A stretch of DNA of 64,000 bases from Phycisphaerae bacterium (GTDB lineage: Bacteria; Planctomycetota; Phycisphaerae; Sedimentisphaerales; Anaerobacaceae), in assembly GCA_017993835.1 (NCBI GenBank), contig JAGOLX010000026.1, forward strand, positions 1 to 64,000, given 5' to 3'. The position numbers and the translations under genes are program-made. Below the pieces are notes generated by a model, which had not been told where the DNA came from, ran no database searches, and saw only the letters and a list, made by a program, of their open reading frames with translations. Shown in pieces: positions 43,144-51,881 of the stretch. The stretch's first letter is position 1; every line of letters begins with the position of its first letter.

Positions 43144-44364
43144 ATGAGAAGATCGAAGAGTGTCGTTCTTGCCGTCGGTGTAGTCTCGATGGTCGCCAGT
43201 TGCGCCTGGGGGCAGGACTGGCCCCAGTGGCGAGGGGCCAATCGAGACGCGAGAATCAGCGGGTTCACGGCGCCTTCGACCTGGCCCACGGAGCTGAAAT
43301 CCCGGTGGAAGGTGACTGTGGGCCTGGGCGACGCCACGCCCGCCCTGGTGGGCAAGAGACTCTATGTCTTCGCCAGGCAGGGCGACGAAGAAGTGACGAT
43401 GTGCCTGAACGCCGACGACGGCAAGGAGATCTGGCGGGACAAGCACCCGGCGCCGCCTGTGACGGGCGGGCCGCGCGAGCATTCGGGACCTCGCAGTACG
43501 CCGACCGTCGCCGACGGAAGAGTCGTGACCCTCGGCGTCGCGGGCGTGCTCACCTGTCTCGATGCCGCCAGCGGCAAGGTCCTGTGGACGAAGGACGAAT
43601 TCCCGGGCACGTGGCCCCGATTCTACGCCGCCATGTCGCCCATCGTCGTAGACGGCCTGTGCATCGCACATCTCGGCAAGGAGGGCGCCGGCGCGATCGT
43701 TGCCTATGATCTGGCCGGCGGCGATCCGAAATGGAAGTGGACCGGCGGCGGTCCGACATATGCCTCGCCCGTCCTGATGATCCTCGATGGCGTCAAGACG
43801 CTCGTCGTGCACGCGGAGGCAGATCTTGTCGGACTCGGCATTGCTGACGGCAAGCTCCTCTGGCAGGTGGCGGTCCCGGTGCGACAGCGGTTCTATAGTT
43901 CCGTCACCCCGATCGTGGATGGGCAGACCGTCATTTACACGGGTCAGGGCTCCGGCACAAAGGCCATCCGGATCGAGAAGACCGGGGATGGCTACGCTGT
44001 CAAAGAGCTGTGGAGCAACGACGACGTTGGTACCGGGTACAACACGCCGGTCCTGAAGAACGGCCTGCTGTTCGGCATCTCCGATCCCGGCAACAACCTC
44101 TTCTGCTTGAGCGCCCGCGGCGGCAAGACGCTCTGGACCGACACGACCAAGTACGGGCGGTTCGGCACGATGATCGACGCGGGCTCGGTCCTGCTGGCGA
44201 TTCCGGTTTCCGATCTGCTGGTGATCGAGCCCACCGACGCAAAGTACACGGAACTCGCGCGATATGAGGTCGCCCAGGAGCAGGTCTACGCCTTCCCCAT
44301 CGTCGCGGGCAACCGGATCTACGTGAAAGACAAAGAGACACTCGCCCTGTGGACGCTTGACTAA
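43144..44364 (+). CDS. Secreted PQQ-like beta-propeller protein 1
   Basis: A 406-residue secreted protein. A signal peptide (ending SCAWGQ) is followed by DWPQWRGANRD, the standard planctomycete opening of PQQ-propeller (BamB-like) proteins, then repeated propeller blades with words such as DGKEIWRDK, SGKVLWTKDE, DGKLLWQV and GGKTLWTDT. No PQQ or heme-binding site is visible, so a binding or scaffold role is likely. It has its own promoter. A paralogue follows at 46538, beyond the MarR-cupin-nitroreductase genes. Confidence 0.86.
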   Translation: MRRSKSVVLAVGVVSMVASCAWGQDWPQWRGANRDARISGFTAPSTWPTELKSRWKVTVGLGDATPALVGKRLYVFARQGDEEVTMCLNADDGKEIWRDKHPAPPVTGGPREHSGPRSTPTVADGRVVTLGVAGVLTCLDAASGKVLWTKDEFPGTWPRFYAAMSPIVVDGLCIAHLGKEGAGAIVAYDLAGGDPKWKWTGGGPTYASPVLMILDGVKTLVVHAEADLVGLGIADGKLLWQVAVPVRQRFYSSVTPIVDGQTVIYTGQGSGTKAIRIEKTGDGYAVKELWSNDDVGTGYNTPVLKNGLLFGISDPGNNLFCLSARGGKTLWTDTTKYGRFGTMIDAGSVLLAIPVSDLLVIEPTDAKYTELARYEVAQEQVYAFPIVAGNRIYVKDKETLALWTLD

Positions 44365-44490
44365 GTCGCGTCGCGACTCGGGTCTTCCGGCACAAACGAC
44401 GTCCGGTTCAACACGAACGCAGAGCGGCCGATGTGTGACCAATCTCTCTGGCAAGGTGTAACTCTGTTGGCGACAAGGCATTGGATCGAC

Positions 44491-44583
44491 TCTGTCGTCC
44501 TGAGCGCAGCGAAGGATCTGGCCCGCGAACGTGAGGAATTCCCTGTTCAGGTCCCAGATGCTTCGGCTTCGCCTCAGCATGAC
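44491..44583. repeat. Dispersed inverted repeat (TGTCGTCCTGAGCG type)
   Basis: TCTGTCGTCCTGAGCGCAGC (from 44491) pairs imperfectly with CTTCGCCTCAGCATGACA (ending 44583), and inner arms with GGATCTGG and CCAGATGC also pair. No gene lies in 44365-44705. Confidence 0.7.
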
Positions 44584-44650
44584 AAGTCAACAGACCCAGC
44601 CAGAAGACCAAGTCACATCCGAGCGGTTTTTCTTTTCTGCGGATTTGTGC

Positions 44651-44682
44651 TTGACAATAGTTCGTATACGAATCATCTTGGC
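44651..44682 (+). promoter_or_regulatory. marR promoter with palindromic operator
   Basis: TTGACA (44651-44656) is followed by a perfect 12-base palindrome TTCGTATACGAA (44661-44672) lying between the -35 and the presumed -10 region, a classical repressor position. A near-identical site stands before the downstream cupin gene. Confidence 0.7.
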
Positions 44683-44705
44683 GGTAGTTTCGATTGGGAT
44701 GGTCT

Positions 44706-45140
44706 ATGGCTGACGTACAAGGCATCGCGGGGCAAATTGCCCGAATCAGAGAGAAGGCGAACGCCCTGATCGAGAAGGAACTGAAAGATCATGGGATCAA
44801 GGGGATCGTCCCGGCCCATGGACCCGTGCTGGCATTTCTCATGCAACAGAACGAGCCGGTTCCGATCAAGGCGGTGGTCGAGAGTGTACGAAGGGCCAAA
44901 TCGACGGTGACTGTGACGGTCAATACCCTTGAGAAACACGGCTATCTTCGCAAGTTCCCCAGTGAGACGGACAGCCGCGTCACTTATGTGGAACTGACTC
45001 CCAAGGGCCGCAAGCTTCGGAAGGACTTCGAGGAGATTTCCGCGGCGCTGCGGAGCAAGCTCTACGGCAACATGATGGAGAAAGACCGGGAGCGGCTGGC
45101 TCGGCAACTGGAGAAGATCGAAGCCAACTTGAGCCAATAG
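44706..45140 (+). CDS. MarR-family transcription regulator
   Basis: A 144-residue winged-helix repressor. The recognition helix region is PIKAVVESVRRAKSTVTVTV, followed by the wing with FPSETDSRVTYVELTPKG and two dimer helices. It should control itself and the cupin-nitroreductase genes after it, since matching palindromes lie before both. The ATG at 44706 is preferred; a TTG four codons upstream is possible because the ribosome site is weak. The ligand is unknown. Confidence 0.87.
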   Translation: MADVQGIAGQIARIREKANALIEKELKDHGIKGIVPAHGPVLAFLMQQNEPVPIKAVVESVRRAKSTVTVTVNTLEKHGYLRKFPSETDSRVTYVELTPKGRKLRKDFEEISAALRSKLYGNMMEKDRERLARQLEKIEANLSQ

Positions 45141-45171
45141 TGTTTTTTTATACAACTGGTTCGTATGCGAA
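45129..45171 (+). promoter_or_regulatory. Second MarR-type operator before the cupin gene
   Basis: A weak promoter (TTGAGC at 45129, TACAAC at 45151) is followed by TTCGTATGCGAA (45160-45171). This differs from the marR operator at one position and overlaps the expected start of transcription. Confidence 0.6.
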
Positions 45172-45256
45172 CTATGCGACCGCAAGAATACACAAAGCAA
45201 TCCTGGCTCATCGAAACAGGAACGAGCCGTAACCTCAACTTGAAAAGGAGCAACAA

Positions 45257-45655
45257 ATGGAAAAGGCAGGAACAACCTATCAGGTCTCATCGATCGGCGA
45301 CATCCAGACGCTCGGGCGGGTCACGCTCAAGGAGAAGCTTGCACTGACCGGCTCGGAGATATCCATCAACGAATTGCCGCCCGGAGCCAGCGTGCCGTTC
45401 GTCCACAGTCACAAGCGGAACGAGGAGGTCTATATCGTTTTGAAAGGCAAGGGGCAGTTCTATATTGATGGCGAGGAGTTTGCCGTCGAAGAAGGCAGCG
45501 TCATTCGCGTTGATCCCGCTGGCGCGAGGTGCCTGAGAGCCGGCGACCAGACTCCGATTCGGTACATCTGCATTCAGACCGAGGCGAACAGTCTGGTTCA
45601 ATTCACCCGGGGCGATGGGGTCATCCTGGAAACCAAACCAACCTGGTTGAAGTGA
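45257..45655 (+). CDS. Cupin-domain protein
   Basis: A 132-residue single-domain cupin. The metal site is in PFVHSHKRNEEVYIVLKGKG (two His and one Glu), with the second cupin motif around VEEGSVIRVDPAGARC. It could be a metal-dependent dioxygenase, isomerase or sensor; the substrate cannot be read. AGGAG stands seven bases before the ATG. It belongs to the MarR-regulated unit with the nitroreductase gene 118 bases downstream. Confidence 0.87.
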   Translation: MEKAGTTYQVSSIGDIQTLGRVTLKEKLALTGSEISINELPPGASVPFVHSHKRNEEVYIVLKGKGQFYIDGEEFAVEEGSVIRVDPAGARCLRAGDQTPIRYICIQTEANSLVQFTRGDGVILETKPTWLK

Positions 45656-45773
45656 GTTGGCGTCCGCCCCTGCAGCAAGGCAGTTGCGTCGGAGAACGGG
45701 CGACCGGGTCGTGAGAATTTTGTTTCTCGCGACCGGGCGGCTCTGTACTCTATCTCCAGGAAAGGAGAACGGC

Positions 45774-46475
45774 ATGAATCGCAGAACCTTCGTGAAAACG
45801 ATGCCGGCTCTGGTTGCACTGGCCGGCTCGGCGTCCACCCTGGCGCAGGAATCGGCACAGTCCGCTGCGGAACTACCGCCCATCGTGCTGCCCAAGCCCG
45901 AGAAGGACGGCGGCAAGTCCGTTCTTGCTGCCCTGTGGGAGCGTAAGACGGTTCGCAACATCCGCGCCGAGAGGCTCCCGCCGCAGATGCTGTCGAACCT
46001 CCTGTGGGCGGCATTCGGCGTGAATCGCGAGAAGGGCAACTTCGGCAAGCCAGGACGAACGGCTCCCTCTGCCAGCAACTCGCAGGAGATCGACCTCTAC
46101 GTGGCTTTGCCCGAAGGAGTCTATCTCTACGAAGCGGTACCCCATCGTCTGGTCCCGGTGGCGACGGGGGACTTCCGCGCCAGGTCGGGCCGGGGTGCCG
46201 CGGTGACTGCCCCAGTGAACATCTTCTATGTGGTGGACTTGGCCCGATATGTGCTGGAGGGCAATCCCGACCGCAGGATCAATGACCCGGAGGTCCAGAA
46301 GTCCTACTACTACTGTGCGTCGGGACTGATCGCGCAGAGCGTCTATCTGTTCGCGGCATCGCAGGGGTTGGCTGCCTGGTTCCACAACTGCGATAAGGAC
46401 AGTACAATCAGGGAGTTCAAACTGCGTCCCCAGCAGCGGGTGCTCTTTGCGCAGACCGTCGGCTATCCGGCGTGA
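45774..46475 (+). CDS. Exported nitroreductase-family (SagB-like) oxidoreductase
   Basis: A 233-residue FMN-dependent nitroreductase-fold protein with a Tat-like signal (MNRRTFVKTMPALVALAGSA). Family marks are WERKTVRNIRAERLPPQML near the start (FMN contact), NLLWAAFGVNR, PSASNSQEIDLYVALPEGVY and the C-terminal SVYLFAASQGLAAWF. The short YLYEAVPHRLVPV segment matches SagB-type dehydrogenases. AAAGGAG precedes the ATG. The context with MarR and a cupin suggests a response to a redox-active or aromatic compound. Confidence 0.86.
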   Translation: MNRRTFVKTMPALVALAGSASTLAQESAQSAAELPPIVLPKPEKDGGKSVLAALWERKTVRNIRAERLPPQMLSNLLWAAFGVNREKGNFGKPGRTAPSASNSQEIDLYVALPEGVYLYEAVPHRLVPVATGDFRARSGRGAAVTAPVNIFYVVDLARYVLEGNPDRRINDPEVQKSYYYCASGLIAQSVYLFAASQGLAAWFHNCDKDSTIREFKLRPQQRVLFAQTVGYPA

Positions 46476-46537
46476 CACGATGTGACGAGATGTCAGTTCA
46501 ATAGGATCGGGTACGAGACTTGTGAAGGAGATGCGTC

Positions 46538-47779
46538 ATGAAGACGAACGTGGTGGTTTCAGCGATTATCCTGGCGGCAGGCTTGGCTATGGTGGCTTCG
46601 GCCGCGGATTGCCCTCGATTCCGCGGTCCGGCGGGCGACGGCCAGTTCCCGGAAACCGGGTTGTTGAAGCAGTGGCCCGAAGGGGGACCCAAGCTCGCCT
46701 GGACCGTCCAGGGGCTCGGCCAGGGCTACTCCTCCGCCGTTGTTGTCAACGGCACGGTCTACGTCACCGGGATGGACGACCAGAAGCAGGGGTATCTCTT
46801 CGCCTTCAACCTGGATGGTTCGCCCAAATGGAAGACTGCGTACGGTCCGGAACTGGAGAAGCGCGGTCCGGCCGTCGCGGGCACTCGCGGCTCTCCCACC
46901 GTCGATGGCGACCGGGTCTTCGTCATGACCGGCTTCGCCAAGTTAGCCATTCTTGACGCCGCGAAGAGCCAGGTGCTCAAGACCGTGGACCTCGTCGAGC
47001 GGTTCGGACCGAAGCAGGCGCAATTTGGCTTTGCCGAATCCGTGCTTGTGGATGGCAACAAGGTGGTCTGTGCGCCGGGCGGGCCTGATGCCTCGCTCGT
47101 GGCTCTGGACAAGAACACAGGCGAAACGGTCTGGCAAACCAAGGGCCTGAGCCAGACGACCGGTTACTGCTCCGCTCGGATCGTCCGCGACGGCGCCCGC
47201 CAGCTCATCCTCACCATGCTGGGCGGAGGTGTTGTCGCAATCAATCCCGCCGACGGCCAGGTTGTCTGGCAGCACGACTATCCCCACCGGGCTGCGGTCC
47301 AACCCAATCCGCCGCTCCATGCGGATGGCATGGTCTTCGTCTGCTCGGGCATGGGGACGGGCAGCGCCATGCTGTCCCTGGCCGAGAGCAGCCCGACCGC
47401 AGAGCCCAAGTGGGCGGACAGGACGCTCGATTGTCAGATGCAGGGCACCGTCCTGATTGACGGCTGCATCTACGGCACCGCCCAGAGCGCCAACAAAGGC
47501 CTCGTCTGCCTGGACTGGAAGACAGGCAAGGTGTTGTGGACCGCCCCAGAGGTCAAGCAAGGCGTCGTGGTTGCTGCGGACGGTATGCTCTATGTCTACG
47601 GCGTCGATGGCACGATGCGCCTGGTCAAGCCCGGTCCGGCCGCGTTCGAGCCGATGGGCCAGTTCTCTGTCACCGCCGGCACCAACGAGCACTGGGCCCA
47701 TCCGACGATTGCCCACAAGCGGCTGTACATCCGCCACGGCGACGCCCTGATGGCCTACGAGATCGGCGCCGGGTCTTGA
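46538..47779 (+). CDS. Secreted PQQ-like beta-propeller protein 2
   Basis: A 413-residue secreted protein. The signal peptide ends at VASAAD. Propeller blades open with CPRFRGPAGDGQFPETGL and continue with DGSPKWKTAYG, TGETVWQTKGL, DGQVVWQHDY and TGKVLWTAPEV. It is of the same class as the gene at 43144 but clearly diverged. Function is unknown. The ATG is preceded by AAGGAG. A gap of 145 bases separates it from the isoprenoid operon. Confidence 0.86.
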   Translation: MKTNVVVSAIILAAGLAMVASAADCPRFRGPAGDGQFPETGLLKQWPEGGPKLAWTVQGLGQGYSSAVVVNGTVYVTGMDDQKQGYLFAFNLDGSPKWKTAYGPELEKRGPAVAGTRGSPTVDGDRVFVMTGFAKLAILDAAKSQVLKTVDLVERFGPKQAQFGFAESVLVDGNKVVCAPGGPDASLVALDKNTGETVWQTKGLSQTTGYCSARIVRDGARQLILTMLGGGVVAINPADGQVVWQHDYPHRAAVQPNPPLHADGMVFVCSGMGTGSAMLSLAESSPTAEPKWADRTLDCQMQGTVLIDGCIYGTAQSANKGLVCLDWKTGKVLWTAPEVKQGVVVAADGMLYVYGVDGTMRLVKPGPAAFEPMGQFSVTAGTNEHWAHPTIAHKRLYIRHGDALMAYEIGAGS

Positions 47780-47924
47780 TGCCGGGGATCCGCCCGAAGA
47801 TCAGGCGAACATCGACAGCGGGAAAGTGGTACAATGGAGCGGCTGTGACGCCGAAAGGCGTCGATGAAGCCCGGGCGGACCGGGCCAGTCGTGATGAACG
47901 TATCGTAGGATAGGACCATAGGTT

Positions 47925-48839
47925 ATGACAGAAGACCGGCCCGCCGGACAGCAGCTTGTCGTCGTGTGCAACTGCGTCCACTACGACATCATCTCCCGGG
48001 CCACCAGGGAGGAGGTTCTTCGTTTGCTCCCGGAAAGCGGCGCGCAAGTCCAGGTAGTCGCGGACCTCTGCGGCCTGGTGGCCAATCGGGACCCTCATCT
48101 GCAAGACTGGGCGGCAAGGTCCTCGCTGAGCATCGTAGCCTGCTTTCCCCGCGCTGTCCGATGGCTCTTTCATGCGGCTGGAGTGTCGCTCTCCCAGGAA
48201 CAGGTGCGTTTCTTCAACATGAGAACGCAATCGGCGGACGAGATCGTCAAGGAATTGATGAAGGATGATGGATTATTGATGAGTGAAATTCGAGGGTCCG
48301 CACCTTCCGCATCCGATCATCAATCATCAACCGTCAATCATCAATCTCCCTGGGTTCCCTGGTTCCCGGTGATCGACTACGACCGGTGCGTCAACTGCAA
48401 GCAGTGTATGAACTTCTGTTTGTTCGGGGTCTATGGTCTGTCGGAGGAGGGCCGGGTTACTGTGCAGAAGCCTTCCGGCTGCAAGACGAATTGCCCAGCC
48501 TGTGCGCGGATGTGTCCCCGCAAGGCGATCATCTTCCCGAAGTACGCGGACCCGCCGATCAACGGCGATGAGTGCCTCGAGCCGACGACGGGACAGGAGA
48601 AGACTGTGGTTGCGGGCGACGTGTACGAGCGAATCCGCAGTCGCAGCGCCGCAGGCAAGCGGTTCTCGACCGAGCCGGGTGATGCAGGTCGATCCTGCCC
48701 GACACTGGACGGCCTCCGACGCGACCTGGATATCCCTGATGAGGTCCTGGCCTCGTTGTCCCGTGAGGAGATGCAGCGCGTCATTCGGCAATCCAGGTTG
48801 CCGTCCGACGGCGGCAAGGAGGACAAACACGATGAGTGA
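47925..48839 (+). CDS. Iron-sulfur protein with an HdrA-like N-terminal part
   Basis: A 304-residue protein. Residues 1-115 (VVVCNCVHYDIISRATREEV, VADLCGL, IVACFPRAVRWLF, VRFFNMRTQ) resemble the cysteine-bearing domain of HdrA-type heterodisulfide reductase proteins. A linker at 116-145 derives from a dispersed repeat. A two-cluster ferredoxin domain follows: C155, C158, C161, C165 and C186, C190, C193, C197 (CVNCKQCMNFC and CKTNCPACARMCP), enough for two 4Fe-4S clusters. It is the first gene of a tightly coupled operon with polyprenyl synthetase and cyclase genes and may deliver electrons to an isoprenoid reduction. Its promoter is not clear (TACAAT at 47830). Confidence 0.78.
   Translation: MTEDRPAGQQLVVVCNCVHYDIISRATREEVLRLLPESGAQVQVVADLCGLVANRDPHLQDWAARSSLSIVACFPRAVRWLFHAAGVSLSQEQVRFFNMRTQSADEIVKELMKDDGLLMSEIRGSAPSASDHQSSTVNHQSPWVPWFPVIDYDRCVNCKQCMNFCLFGVYGLSEEGRVTVQKPSGCKTNCPACARMCPRKAIIFPKYADPPINGDECLEPTTGQEKTVVAGDVYERIRSRSAAGKRFSTEPGDAGRSCPTLDGLRRDLDIPDEVLASLSREEMQRVIRQSRLPSDGGKEDKHDE
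48264..48347. repeat. Dispersed repeat inserted in frame into a coding region
   Basis: GATGATGGATTATTGATG (48264-48281) faces ATCATCAATCATCAACCGTC (from 48315) and further TCAATCATCAATC, so the stretch is an inverted repeat of TGATTGATGA-type words usual between genes. Here it encodes the low-complexity linker SDHQSSTVNHQS of the iron-sulfur protein. Confidence 0.65.
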
Positions 48840-48894
48840 ATCTCTACGAGCTCGACCTGCAGTAATCGAGGAGTGGCAAGCGTATGCCGGATGA
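48832..48894 (+). CDS. Possible 20-residue coupling peptide
   Basis: The frame MSESLRARPAVIEEWQAYAG begins eight bases before the end of the iron-sulfur gene and overlaps the first 11 bases of the polyprenyl synthetase gene. A GGAGG site eight bases before its ATG is better than the site for the next gene. It may be translated only to pass ribosomes on, or may be chance. Confidence 0.3.
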   Translation: MSESLRARPAVIEEWQAYAG

Positions 48895-50503
48895 CCGTGT
48901 CATTGCGGCCAGACCCCTGCGGCAACCCCAGGACAATGTCCCGCAGAGCAAACGCGCGCGCGTCAAACTGCTGGAGGCGATCCGCACATACGTCGCGCGA
49001 GAGCGCCCGGTGCCGCCGCTGGGCATCGAGGAACTGCGGACCCACACGGGCGCCGTGCTCCGACAGGTGGGCATGGAATCGAAGTACACCGACTTCGCGG
49101 CGGTCCTGCTCAACAACGAGGTCTGGCGCGACACGGTGGCGGCCATCCCCTACGAGAAACGCCTGCTCCTGCTGCCCAAGTGCCTTCGAGACGCCCAGGG
49201 ATGTCCCGCGCAATTCGATGAGGTTGGACTGCTGTGCGAGCACTGCGGGCGCTGCGTGATTGGCGATCTCAAGAGCCAGGCGGAACAACTCGGATACGCT
49301 GTGCTGGTCGCGGAGGGATCGCCCGTCGTCATGTCCCTGATCGAGACCGGGCAGATCGAAGCGGTCGTCGGCGCCAGTTGCCTGTCCGTCCTCGAACGGG
49401 TGTTTCCCTACATGGAGGCCGGTGCCGTGCCGGGCATTGCGATCCCGCTGCTCCAGGACGGCTGTGCCAATACGAGCGTGGACCTCGAATGGCTCTGGGA
49501 GGCCATCTACCAGACGACCGAAGACCAGACGCAGCGATTCAATCTGGACGCGCTGCACCATCAGGTGAACGACTGGTTCTCGCGAGAGGCCCTGGCCAGT
49601 GCGATTGCGCCGCACGCGAGCCCGACCGAGCAGGTGGCCCTGGGCTGGATGGCCAAGGCGGGCAAGCGATGGCGACCCTTCCTGGCGGTCTGCGTCTACA
49701 GCGCCCTGTCGGGCGATTACGCCCTCTCCCGCGAAGCGGATTTGCGAAAGGTGGCGATGGCGGTCGAGTGCTTCCACAAGGCGTCGTTGATCCACGACGA
49801 CATTGAGGACGGGGACAGCGAACGGTACGGCGAGCGGACCCTGCACGCCGAACACGGGGTGCCCGTCGCGCTGAACGTGGGCGACCTGCTGCTTGGCGAG
49901 GGGTATCGGCTCCTGGCCGAGGTGGATGCCCCCGACGGGCAGAAGGTCAGGCTTCTTCAGGCCGCCGCGCAGGGACATCGCAGTCTGTGCCTGGGGCAGG
50001 GCAGCGAGCTGGCCTGGATGCGGGCGCCGAGGCCGTTGCAGGTCTCGGAGGTCCTCGACATCTTCCGCATGAAGACCTCGCCGGCCTTCGAGGTGGCGCT
50101 CGGCTTGGGCGCCATTCTGGCGGACTGCGACGAGCAGGTCCACGCGGCCCTCCGACGATACAGCGATTCGCTCGGAATCGCTTACCAGATCCGCGACGAT
50201 CTCGACGATCTTCACTCGCCTGCGCACGAGGATCTCCTCCGTGGCAAGCGTCCCTCGATCCTCCCGGCGCTGGCTTGCGATGCGATGGATGCGGCTGCAT
50301 CCTGTGCATCACCCGAGGTCGAAGCGGCCGCATGGCGGCTCATGGAGACGTACAAGTCACAGGCCATCGGGAGCCTGATTGCCCTGAAGAACGCCAATCT
50401 CAAGGGTCTGCTCCGTCGCGTGATCGCCAGGATGTTCAATGATTTCGAGATCATGGGTTGCTGCAACGATCCGTTGGCCCAGCGCCCGCCACGCCATGAA
50501 TAA
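48884..50503 (+). CDS. DUF116-polyprenyl diphosphate synthetase fusion
   Basis: A 539-residue two-domain protein. Residues about 30-220 form a DUF116-like domain with the cysteine array CLRDAQGCPAQFDEVGLLCE followed by HCGRC, probably a metal site. Residues about 240-530 form a trans-isoprenyl diphosphate synthetase: first Asp-rich motif DDIED at 305-309, second DDLDD at 438-442, both intact, so it should condense isopentenyl diphosphate. There is no aromatic residue at the two positions usually closing the pocket (A300, S301), and F297 is eight before the motif, which argues for a product longer than C15. It is coupled by overlaps to its neighbours on both sides. The fusion is unusual. Confidence 0.87.
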   Translation: MPDDRVIAARPLRQPQDNVPQSKRARVKLLEAIRTYVARERPVPPLGIEELRTHTGAVLRQVGMESKYTDFAAVLLNNEVWRDTVAAIPYEKRLLLLPKCLRDAQGCPAQFDEVGLLCEHCGRCVIGDLKSQAEQLGYAVLVAEGSPVVMSLIETGQIEAVVGASCLSVLERVFPYMEAGAVPGIAIPLLQDGCANTSVDLEWLWEAIYQTTEDQTQRFNLDALHHQVNDWFSREALASAIAPHASPTEQVALGWMAKAGKRWRPFLAVCVYSALSGDYALSREADLRKVAMAVECFHKASLIHDDIEDGDSERYGERTLHAEHGVPVALNVGDLLLGEGYRLLAEVDAPDGQKVRLLQAAAQGHRSLCLGQGSELAWMRAPRPLQVSEVLDIFRMKTSPAFEVALGLGAILADCDEQVHAALRRYSDSLGIAYQIRDDLDDLHSPAHEDLLRGKRPSILPALACDAMDAAASCASPEVEAAAWRLMETYKSQAIGSLIALKNANLKGLLRRVIARMFNDFEIMGCCNDPLAQRPPRHE

Positions 50504-51881
50504 GCTCGCGGACTTGGGGAATCGTGGTGGCAACGGGTCCGGCGGCGAACGGTGGTCGGGGTTTCCCCATGTCGTGCGAGCCTTGCGGCACCGCAACTAC
50601 CGACTCTTTTTCGGTGGCCAGCTCATTTCCCTGATTGGCACGTGGATGCAGGCGGTGGCGCAGTCCTGGCTCGTCTATCGTCTCACGGGCTCGGCCGCCT
50701 TGCTGGGACTTGTCGGGTTCGCCAACCAGATCCCGGTCTTCCTGCTGGCGCCCCTCGGCGGCTCGGTCGCCGACCGGTACAACCGCCACCGCATCCTGCT
50801 GGGCACGCAGACCTCGGCCATGCTCCTGGCCTTCATCCTGGCGGGTTTGACCTTATCGGGCGGCGTGCATGTCTGGCATATCTTCGTTCTGGCCTCGCTC
50901 CTCGGCGTTGTGAATGCCGTCGATATCCCGACGCGTCAGGCGTTTGCCGTCGACATGGTCGGACGCGACGACCTCATCAATGCCATCGCCCTGAATTCCT
51001 CGATGATCAACGGCGCCAGGATCCTCGGACCCGCCGTCGCGGGCGTCCTCGTCGCCAGTGTGGGAGAGGGCTGGTGCTTCCTCGCCAACGCGGTCAGCTT
51101 CCTCGCGGTGATTGCGAGCCTGTTGTCGATGGACGTGACATCCCAGATCCGCGTGCCGCTGCCCGGGTCGGCGCTGGTGAGCATCCTCCAGGGATTCCAC
51201 TACGTTGCGCACACGGGTCCGATTCGAGCCCTGTTGCTGCTGCTCGGTCTGGTCAGTCTCATGGGGATGCCGTACGCGGTGCTCATGCCGGTCTTCGCGG
51301 ACGAGATTCTCCACGGCGGTCCGCGCGGATTGGGACTGCTGATGGGCGCATCGGGAGTTGGAGCGTTGATCGGCGCCCTGGTGCTCGCCCTGCGAAGGGG
51401 CATCCGCGGCCTGAGCAGTTGGATTGCCTTGGGGGCAGCGGGGTTCGGAGTGAGCCTGATGCTGTTCTCGCAGTCCCGCTCGTTCTGGCTCTCGATGGCG
51501 CTGCTCGTGCCGGTAGGCTTCTCCATGATCATCGAGATGGCCGCGTCGAACACGCTCATTCAATCGCTGATCCCGGATGAGTTGCGAGGGCGGGTCATGG
51601 CGGTATACTCGATGATGTTCATGGGCATGGCGCCCTTCGGCTCGCTCCTGGCGGGGACCCTCGCGCATCGTGTCGGCGCCCCGGCCACCGTGCTGCTGGG
51701 CGGCGCGGCGTGCATCGCGGGAGCGGCGATGTTCGGATGGCATCTGCCCGTGCTCAAGAGAGAGGCGCGAAGGATGATCGTCGCCCTCCAGGCCGCCGGC
51801 GGCGAACCGTCGGAGGAAATGAGCGGGCAGGCGAGCGTCGTCGTGCCCCGTGAATCGACGGAGACAGGACCGCTGTCATGA
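50496..51881 (+). CDS. MFS transporter (EntS/MFS_3-like exporter)
   Basis: A 461-residue, about 12-helix major facilitator of the exporter type (VRALRHRNYRLFFGGQLISL, SWLVYRLTGSAALLGLVGFA, GGSVADRYNRHRILLGTQTS, and IPDELRGRVMAVYSMMFMGM are family marks). The ATG at 50496 overlaps the end of the polyprenyl synthetase gene by eight bases and its stop overlaps the next start by four. It probably exports the product, or an intermediate, of the operon, but the substrate cannot be read. Confidence 0.85.
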   Translation: MNKLADLGNRGGNGSGGERWSGFPHVVRALRHRNYRLFFGGQLISLIGTWMQAVAQSWLVYRLTGSAALLGLVGFANQIPVFLLAPLGGSVADRYNRHRILLGTQTSAMLLAFILAGLTLSGGVHVWHIFVLASLLGVVNAVDIPTRQAFAVDMVGRDDLINAIALNSSMINGARILGPAVAGVLVASVGEGWCFLANAVSFLAVIASLLSMDVTSQIRVPLPGSALVSILQGFHYVAHTGPIRALLLLLGLVSLMGMPYAVLMPVFADEILHGGPRGLGLLMGASGVGALIGALVLALRRGIRGLSSWIALGAAGFGVSLMLFSQSRSFWLSMALLVPVGFSMIIEMAASNTLIQSLIPDELRGRVMAVYSMMFMGMAPFGSLLAGTLAHRVGAPATVLLGGAACIAGAAMFGWHLPVLKREARRMIVALQAAGGEPSEEMSGQASVVVPRESTETGPLS

